From contig DATLRE010000085.1 in NCBI GenBank assembly GCA_035534835.1, positions 1-9,942 on the forward strand: DNA of 9,942 nucleotides, written 5' to 3'. Every line of letters begins with the position of its first letter. Position 1 is the stretch's first letter. Positions 5,361 to 9,942 of this stretch are shown piece after piece. The position numbers and the translations under genes are program-made. The notes below the pieces were generated by a model that saw nothing but the letters and a program-made list of their open reading frames with translations, was not told the DNA's origin and did no database searches. Source of the DNA: Bog-756 sp035534835. Lineage in GTDB: Bacteria > Actinomycetota > Acidimicrobiia > Acidimicrobiales > RAAP-2.

Positions 5361-7133
5361 TCATCCTGCCGGACGGGCCGGTGGCGCCACCACGGCCACG
5401 ACGGGTGCCGCCGGGTGGCTCGAGGCGGGCGCCCCGGCGAAGGCGGCGTCCCCGTAGGCGAAGATGCCGCCGTCGGCCGCCGCCAGCCAGTAGCCCCTGC
5501 CGTCCGGTGTGGCCGCCATGCCCACGATCGGGGCGTTGAGGGGCGAGCCGCCGTGGGAGCCGGCGAAGGCGGCGTCCCCGTAGGCGAAGATGCCGCCGTC
5601 GGCCGCCGCCAGCCAGTAGCCCTTGCCGTCCGGTGTGGCCGCCATCCCCACGATCGGGGCGTTGAGGGGCGAGCCGCCGTGGGAGCCGGCGAATGCGGCG
5701 TCCCCGTAGGCGAAGACCCCGCCGTCGGCCGCCGCAGCCCAGTAGTTGCCGTTCCCCGGGACGTCCAGCGTGGTGGACCCCGAGGACACCCCCGTGGTGT
5801 CCCCCCCGGTGAACACGGCGAGCACCGGGTCCGCTCCCGGTGGCAGGGAACCCGTCGAGGAGCAGCTCGCCGCGCCGGCGATCACCGGAGCGGAGCAGAC
5901 GGCGGTGCCGCCGACCTCGAAGGTGACGTCACCGTCCGGTGTGGCGCCGGGGGAGGTGACGGAGGCCGAGAACGTGACCGGCTGGCTGGCCGGCACCACG
6001 GACGGGGAGACCGATGCGGTGGTCGTGGTCGAGGCGAAGGGCACGACCACCCCGGCCAGCGCGGGAACGGCCTGGTAGGTGGCGAACAGGTCGGGACCCG
6101 GGAGTCCCGGGAAGGTGAAGGCGCCGGCGTCCGAGCCCGTGGTCAGCTGGAAGGCGAGCAGCGTCGAGATCGGGGTCGCCGTGCCCCGCACCACGGCCGG
6201 TCCCGTCGGGGACTGCCCGAGCGCCAACAGGGCCTGGACGACCAGGGACGTCGAGTTCGGGTCCGACGAGTCGGGCGACACCGTCGTGTGCGGCTCGAAT
6301 CCCCAGCCGGCGTCCCCGTCCTCGGAAGCCTCCAGGAAGCCCAGCGGGTTTCCGTTGACGACGGTGCCCAGCGCGCCCTGCGCTCCGAGGCCGAGGACGG
6401 CCAAGGCCGTCGAGTTCGTGTCCGGACCCAGGTAGTTGGTCGGATCCACCGTGCACGTCAGCGCCGGCTGGTAGCTCGCCCAGCCGGCGTCGGGGCACTG
6501 CTGGCCGGTCAGCCAGGCCTCGGCGTGCTGGACGGCGGCGGTGCCGGTGACACCCGCGGCGGCCAGGGCGGCCAGTGCGAGTCCCTGCCGGTAGGCACCG
6601 TCGTAGGTGGGGTCCTGGGTCCCGAACAGTCCGGCGTCGGCGCCGGTGGTCTGCTGGGTGGCCAGGAGGCGGCCCACCAGATCGGTCCCGCCGAAGGAAT
6701 GGGGGTCGACACCCAGTGCGTGGGCGTCGAGGATCAGGAGGGCCAGCGGCCCCGCCGCGTCGACGCCGGAGACCTGCACGGTGGCGTCGACGTTCGCCTC
6801 TAGGTAGGCGAGTCCCGCCTGCGCGACCGTGGGCCCACCCGGTGCCGAGGGACCCTGGGCGCTGGCCAGTGCGAGGACGGCGTTGGACGTGGCCGCGAGG
6901 TCGGCCGAACCGGGTGTCTGGACCGACGGGATGTAGCCGGCCGGGGTGAACTGCGATTCCAGCCACGCAGCGCCGCGGAGCGCGGCGGCCGCCTGGTCCG
7001 GCGACGCTGCGGCGAGGGTACGGGGGGCGGCGGAAGGGGTGGCCGGGACTGCGGCGGTCGACGGTGCCGCGTCGACAGCCACCAGGAGGCACGCCCCGAG
7101 GGCTGCCGACGCCAGACGGCGGGTGAGGGACAT
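5361..7133 (-). CDS. Secreted mosaic protein: alpha-toroid (prenyltransferase-like) domain, Ig-like domain, GYWL/DGGIF repeats
   Basis: The 590-residue product starts at ATG 7133, with only a weak GAGAAG upstream. It has a Sec signal peptide (MSLTRRLASAALGACLLVAV, probable cleavage after the STAA at 25-28). Residues about 45-365 hold helical repeats, each ending in a Gly-rich turn: GADAGLFG (164-171), CPDAGWASY (213-221), DGDAGWGFEP (272-281) and GSDAGAFTFPG (333-343). They are spaced about 50-60 residues, as in the prenyltransferase/squalene-cyclase toroid. No DxDD catalytic motif is visible, so ligand binding seems likelier than cyclisation. Residues about 369-458 form a Big_3_5-like Ig domain (TTTASVSPSVVPASQPVTFSA, DGDVTFEVGG). 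Residues 462-590 contain two nearly identical 42-residue units, flanked by partial ones, of the GYWLAAADGGIFAYGDAAFAG type, a beta-rich repeat frequent in actinobacterial secreted proteins. The ligand and biological role are unknown. Confidence 0.82.
   Translation of the reverse strand: MSLTRRLASAALGACLLVAVDAAPSTAAVPATPSAAPRTLAAASPDQAAAALRGAAWLESQFTPAGYIPSVQTPGSADLAATSNAVLALASAQGPSAPGGPTVAQAGLAYLEANVDATVQVSGVDAAGPLALLILDAHALGVDPHSFGGTDLVGRLLATQQTTGADAGLFGTQDPTYDGAYRQGLALAALAAAGVTGTAAVQHAEAWLTGQQCPDAGWASYQPALTCTVDPTNYLGPDTNSTALAVLGLGAQGALGTVVNGNPLGFLEASEDGDAGWGFEPHTTVSPDSSDPNSTSLVVQALLALGQSPTGPAVVRGTATPISTLLAFQLTTGSDAGAFTFPGLPGPDLFATYQAVPALAGVVVPFASTTTTASVSPSVVPASQPVTFSASVTSPGATPDGDVTFEVGGTAVCSAPVIAGAASCSSTGSLPPGADPVLAVFTGGDTTGVSSGSTTLDVPGNGNYWAAAADGGVFAYGDAAFAGSHGGSPLNAPIVGMAATPDGKGYWLAAADGGIFAYGDAAFAGSHGGSPLNAPIVGMAATPDGRGYWLAAADGGIFAYGDAAFAGAPASSHPAAPVVAVVAPPARPAG
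5439..5756 (-). repeat. 126-bp tandem coding repeat (2 full copies, 1 partial)
   Basis: Copies at 5439-5564 and 5565-5690 differ at only two bases: one changes Lys to Arg after PDG, the other is a silent Gly codon change. A partial, more diverged copy begins at 5691 and fades near 5756. The period is 42 codons. Beyond 5439 the C-terminus (SHPAAPVVAVVAPP) still resembles a decayed copy of SHGGSPLNAPIVGMAATPD. Near-identity at the DNA level indicates recent duplication or gene conversion. Confidence 0.9.
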
Positions 7134-7495
7134 GGTCGCTTCTCGTTTCCGGGCAACGACCCGGGACACCGGAAGGGCACGGGGCACCCCGACGACCGAG
7201 CCCTTGCCGCTGATCTCGACGGACGGGGACTCCACCAAGCGGTAGGCCGGTACCCCGACTCGTGGGCACTCCACACGGACGTGCGGAGGCACCACCTACG
7301 GTTGCGGACCAGCGCCGGAATTCGACCGGCTTCCCCGACCTACTGCCTGTTGCTACAAGGGCCGACCGTAGCAGGTGGGCCACCGGGAGCGGGCCGTTGT
7401 GCACTTCGACGCCCGTCCGGCGGTCGCCGGCCCGGCCCGGGACCCGCTGGCCGGAGGGGGCGCTGTTGCGCGCGGCACGCCCACGTGGTTTGCTA
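7134..7495. other. Divergent intergenic region, secreted protein / groEL
   Basis: About 360 bp separate the minus-strand secreted-protein gene from the CIRCE element. I see no convincing ORF, RNA gene or known riboswitch. The only clear structure is an inverted repeat TGCTAC-N11-GTAGCA at 7351-7373, which could be an operator or a weak hairpin. The promoter of the secreted-protein gene should lie here, but I cannot place it. Confidence 0.4.
7351..7373. promoter_or_regulatory. Inverted repeat TGCTAC-N11-GTAGCA
   Basis: Perfect 6-bp arms with an 11-nt spacer lie midway in the divergent region. The centre-to-centre distance of 17 bp would suit a dimeric regulator. It could equally be a chance occurrence; no regulator is suggested by the neighbours. 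Confidence 0.25.
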
Positions 7496-7522
7496 TTAGC
7501 ACTCGACACCTACGAGTGCCAA
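7496..7522 (+). promoter_or_regulatory. CIRCE operator (HrcA binding site)
   Basis: Left arm TTAGCACTC (7496-7504), 9-nt spacer, right arm GAGTGCCAA (7514-7522). This matches the CIRCE consensus TTAGCACTC-N9-GAGTGCTAA with one substitution, C for T at 7520. It lies 20 bp upstream of the groEL ATG. HrcA dimers bind CIRCE and repress chaperone genes until heat or misfolding inactivates HrcA (established). A possible -10, TATTAG at 7494-7499, overlaps the left arm. No HAIR (HspR) element is seen. Confidence 0.95.
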
Positions 7523-7542
7523 CGATCACGGAGGAACACCTG

Positions 7543-9162
7543 ATGGCCAAGCTCATCACGTTCGACGAAGAGGCCCGCCGGGCCCTGGAGAGCGGCATGA
7601 ACAAGCTCGCCGACGCCGTCCGCGTCACCCTCGGCCCGAAGGGCCGCAACGTCGTCCTGGACAAGAAGTGGGGCGCTCCCACCATCACCAACGACGGTGT
7701 GTCCATCGCCAAGGACATCGACCTGGAGGACCCGTTCGAGAGGATCGGCGCCGAGCTCGTCAAGGAGGTCGCCAAGAAGACCGACGACGTAGCCGGTGAC
7801 GGCACCACGACGGCCACCGTCCTGGCCTGGGCCATGGTCCACGAGGGCCTGCGCAACGTGGCCGCCGGCGCCAACCCGATGTCGCTGAAGAAGGGCATCG
7901 AGGCCGGCGTCGAGTCCGCCGTCGCATCGCTGCGGGGCATCGCCAAGGAGACCGACTCCAAGGGCCAGATCGCCCAGGTGGCATCGATCTCCGCGGCCGA
8001 CGCCGAGATCGGCGAGATGATCTCCGAGGCCATCGACAAGGTGGGCAAGGACGGGGTCATCACGGTCGAGGAGTCGCAGACCTTCGGCATGGACATGGAC
8101 CTGGTCGAGGGCATGCGGTTCGACAAGGGCTACATCTCGCCGTACTTCGTGACCGACCCCGAGCGCATGGAGGCCGTCCTCGAGGACACCTACGTGCTGC
8201 TCGTCGGCTCGAAGATCACCGCCGTCCGCGACCTGCTGCCCGTACTCGAGAAGGTCATGCAGTCGGGCAAGCCGCTCGTGATCGTCGCCGAGGACCTCGA
8301 GGGCGAGGCCCTGGCCACGCTCGTCGTGAACAAGATCCGCGGCACGTTCCGCAGCGTCTCGGTCAAGGCCCCCGGATTCGGTGAGCGCCGCAAGGCCATG
8401 CTGCAGGACATCGCCATCCTCACCGGCGGCCAGGTCGTCACCGAGGAGGTCGGTCTCAAGCTCGAGAACATCGGGCTCGAGCTGCTCGGCACGGCCCGCA
8501 AGGTCGTGGTGACCAAGGACGAGACGACCATCGTCGAGGGCGGCGGCAGCCACGACGAGGTCAAGGGCCGGATCGCCCAGATCAAGGCCGAGATCGACAA
8601 CACGGACTCCGACTACGACCGGGAGAAGCTCCAGGAGCGCCTGGCCAAGCTGTCGGGCGGTGTGGCCGTGATCAAGGTCGGAGCCGCCACCGAGGTGGAG
8701 CTCAAGGAGAAGAAGCACCGCATCGAGGACGCCGTCTCCACCACCAAGGCCGCCATCGAGGAGGGCGTGGTGCCCGGTGGTGGCGTGGCCCTGCTGCGCT
8801 CGCAGGCCGCCGTGCTCGACACCGCCGACAAGCTCGAGGGTGACGAGGCCACCGGTGCCCGCATCGTGGCCCGGGCCGTCGAGGAGCCCCTCAAGCAGAT
8901 CGCCGTCAACGCCGGTCTCGAGGGTGGCGTCATCGTCGACAAGGTGCGCAACCTGAAGAAGCCCACCGAGGGCCTGAACGCCGCCACCGGCGAGTACGTG
9001 GACATGTTCAAGGAGGGTGTGATCGACGCCGTCAAGGTGACCCGCTCCGCACTGCAGAACGCCGCGTCGATCGCCGCGCTGTTCCTCACCACCGAGGCGG
9101 TCATCGTGGACAAGCCCGAAGAGGGCGGGTCCGCCATGCCCGGCGGAATGGACGACTTCTAG
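7543..9162 (+). CDS. groEL: Chaperonin GroEL (Hsp60), orphan copy
   Basis: The 539-residue product is a full-length group I chaperonin subunit, which assembles into 14-mer cytoplasmic rings and folds proteins using ATP and the GroES lid. ATP-site residues are all present: LGPKGRNV (30-37), ITNDGVSIAKDI (48-59) with D51, and VAGDGTTTATVLA (83-95) with D86, equivalent to E. coli D52 and D87. The catalytic Asp of KHRIEDAVSTTKAAIEEG (E. coli D398 region) and the hinge glycine run VVPGGGVALL also remain. The C-terminus GGSAMPGGMDDF is the Gly/Met tail of functional GroELs, unlike the His-rich tail of mycobacterial GroEL1. The start is ATG 7543, with GGAGGA 7 nt upstream. It is monocistronic: CIRCE precedes it, a terminator follows, and no groES is adjacent. 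This resembles the stand-alone groEL2 of other actinomycetes, so a groES, perhaps with a second groEL, is expected elsewhere (inference). Confidence 0.98.
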   Translation: MAKLITFDEEARRALESGMNKLADAVRVTLGPKGRNVVLDKKWGAPTITNDGVSIAKDIDLEDPFERIGAELVKEVAKKTDDVAGDGTTTATVLAWAMVHEGLRNVAAGANPMSLKKGIEAGVESAVASLRGIAKETDSKGQIAQVASISAADAEIGEMISEAIDKVGKDGVITVEESQTFGMDMDLVEGMRFDKGYISPYFVTDPERMEAVLEDTYVLLVGSKITAVRDLLPVLEKVMQSGKPLVIVAEDLEGEALATLVVNKIRGTFRSVSVKAPGFGERRKAMLQDIAILTGGQVVTEEVGLKLENIGLELLGTARKVVVTKDETTIVEGGGSHDEVKGRIAQIKAEIDNTDSDYDREKLQERLAKLSGGVAVIKVGAATEVELKEKKHRIEDAVSTTKAAIEEGVVPGGGVALLRSQAAVLDTADKLEGDEATGARIVARAVEEPLKQIAVNAGLEGGVIVDKVRNLKKPTEGLNAATGEYVDMFKEGVIDAVKVTRSALQNAASIAALFLTTEAVIVDKPEEGGSAMPGGMDDF

Positions 9163-9216
9163 GCCGTCCGGGACGGAGTGGACGGCGGCGACGTCGTCCG
9201 GTCCGACAGGAGTTGT

Positions 9217-9251
9217 GACGAAGGGCGCCCCCGGGTGGGGCGCCCTTCGTC
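9217..9251 (+). terminator. groEL terminator
   Basis: A 15-bp perfect stem GACGAAGGGCGCCCC/GGGGCGCCCTTCGTC with the 5-nt loop CGGGT lies 54 nt after the groEL stop. It is followed by CTGTCCCTA rather than a run of T, which is usual in this GC range. The hairpin ends only 20 nt before the chdC start codon, so it also occupies the expected -35 region of chdC. Confidence 0.9.
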
Positions 9252-9258
9252 CTGTCCC

Positions 9259-9264
9259 TAGACT
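9259..9264 (+). promoter_or_regulatory. TAnnnT -10 box for leaderless chdC transcript
   Basis: TAGACT ends 7 nt before the GTG at 9272. No SD is possible between the box and the start codon, so transcription should begin at or next to the GTG. The -35 region (about 9236-9241) lies within the 3' arm of the groEL terminator. Confidence 0.55.
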
Positions 9265-9271
9265 GGCGACC

Positions 9272-9942
9272 GTGACCGATCCGCTCGTCCCCTCCGTCGG
9301 CTGGGGTGTGCTCCACCTCTTCTGCAGGCTGCCCGACGCCCCGGCTCCGGGCATGGCCGCCCGCTGCGACACCGAGGCGGTGGTCCAGGCCGTCAAGGAT
9401 GCCCAGGCCGACGACGTCCAGGTCGTGACGGTGGCCATGCTCGGCCACAAGTCCGACCTCGGCGTGATGGCGCTCGGTGCCGATCTGTGGCGCCTGCGTC
9501 GGCTCCAGTCCGAGTTCCAGGCCGCCGGCCTCCTGGTCGTCGACTCCTACGTGTCACTGACCGAGGTGTCGGAGTACGCGGCCGGGGTCCCCGACGAGAT
9601 GAAGCAGATGCGCCTCTACCCCCAGCTGCCGCCGGAGGGGAAGACGGCCTTCTGCTTCTACCCGATGTCCAAGCGCCGGGGCGACGTCGCCGGATCCAAC
9701 TGGTTCCTGCTCCCCTTCGACGAGCGCAAGGAGATGATGTACGGGCACGGGGCGGCCGGCCGGAAGTTCGCCGGCCGCATCGTCCAGGTCATCACCGGGT
9801 CCACCGGCATCGACGACTGGGAGTGGGGGGTCACCCTGTTCGGGGTCCATCCCGACGACCTGAAGGAGTGCGTTTACACGATGCGCTTCGACGAGGGGTC
9901 GGCACGGTTCGCCGAGTTCGGCCCGTTCCTGACCGGCATGGT
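9272..9942 (+). CDS. chdC: Coproheme decarboxylase (HemQ/ChdC, chlorite dismutase family), 3' end cut by window
   Basis: The first 223 residues are present and the frame is still open at the window edge, so only a short C-terminal part should be missing. The enzyme oxidatively decarboxylates coproheme III to heme b with peroxide, the last step of the coproporphyrin-dependent pathway used by Gram-positives and actinomycetes. Diagnostic segments are CFYPMSKRR (128-136) with Y130 and K134, which match the catalytic Tyr and nearby Lys of the family (Tyr145 and Lys149 in Geobacillus numbering, from memory). NWFLLPFDERKEMMYGHGAAGRKFAGRI (143-170) contains H159, the proximal heme ligand, and is followed by GSTGIDDWEWGVTLFG. 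The start is GTG 9272, placed by the leaderless TAGACT box; the next Met, at residue 28, is too late. It is transcribed separately from groEL. The neighbouring genes do not belong to the heme pathway. Confidence 0.93.
   Translation, partial: MTDPLVPSVGWGVLHLFCRLPDAPAPGMAARCDTEAVVQAVKDAQADDVQVVTVAMLGHKSDLGVMALGADLWRLRRLQSEFQAAGLLVVDSYVSLTEVSEYAAGVPDEMKQMRLYPQLPPEGKTAFCFYPMSKRRGDVAGSNWFLLPFDERKEMMYGHGAAGRKFAGRIVQVITGSTGIDDWEWGVTLFGVHPDDLKECVYTMRFDEGSARFAEFGPFLTGM

Noticed and set aside
4587..6803. Very long plus-strand open frame (over 700 codons) antisense to the DUF2332 and secreted-protein genes
   Set aside because: It runs across two genes with clear family signatures on the other strand. 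Its product is Gly/Arg/Val-rich without domains; stops are rare in antisense frames at this GC content.
7080..7133. Lipobox LGAC in the secreted-protein signal peptide
   Set aside because: The Cys at residue 15 lies in the middle of the hydrophobic core, too early for lipoprotein cleavage. An AxA-type site near residues 25-30 fits a Sec signal peptide better.
7134..7320. Riboswitch (c-di-GMP, c-di-AMP or cobalamin type) in the leader of the secreted-protein gene
   Set aside because: I read the minus strand for conserved cores such as GACGCAAAG or a B12 box and found none; the GC-rich local pairing is unspecific.
7510..9450. Long minus-strand open frame antisense to groEL
   Set aside because: The groEL frame is unmistakable. 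The antisense product is low-complexity Leu/Gly/Asp-rich sequence produced by the G/C-biased third positions of groEL.

Overview
The window is about 70% GC by eye, with strongly G/C-biased third codon positions. Several genes lack a Shine-Dalgarno (SD) sequence and instead carry a TAnnnT box 6-7 nt before the start codon. The gene set points to an actinomycete: an actinobacterial-type coproheme decarboxylase, a CIRCE-controlled orphan groEL, a DUF2332 protein, and an exported protein with GYWLxxxDGGIFxxGDA repeats. Those repeats are, to my knowledge, especially common in Acidimicrobiia, so an acidimicrobial relative is my best guess (inference; no database was consulted).

Layout. (1) 121-1305 (-): AAA+ ATPase of the Orc1/Cdc6-like, AAA_16 type. 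(2) 1306-1575: a dense divergent regulatory region with two copies of a three-site TCTATR array that share identical internal spacing, one further CTATAG site, two inverted repeats and a leaderless promoter. (3) 1576-2376 (+): NRDE/TANGO2-family protein, then a doubtful 62-residue leaderless ORF. (4) 3932 down to 2723 (-): three-gene operon for a DUF1269-like glycine-rich membrane protein, a small zinc-ribbon protein and a two-TM SHOCT protein. It ends in a hairpin and is preceded by a DosR/DevR-like box. (5) 5294-4239 (-): DUF2332 protein with a possible 5-codon leader ORF. (6) 7133-5361 (-): secreted protein with an alpha-toroid (prenyltransferase-like) domain, an Ig-like domain and near-identical 42-residue repeats. 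(7) 7543-9162 (+): groEL behind a CIRCE operator and followed by a 15-bp-stem terminator. (8) 9272 to the window end (+): leaderless coproheme decarboxylase/HemQ gene, cut by the edge.

Most of the window is ordinary chromosomal housekeeping and stress sequence. GroEL (protein folding, HrcA-regulated) and ChdC (last step of the coproporphyrin-dependent heme pathway) are secure. The small membrane operon looks like an envelope or hypoxia stress module. The parts that are not routine are the TCTATR double array at the ATPase promoter, the DevR-like box over the DUF1269 operon, the mosaic secreted protein with recently homogenised repeats, and the recurrent leaderless start signal. I see no tRNA, rRNA, CRISPR array, insertion sequence or phage gene.
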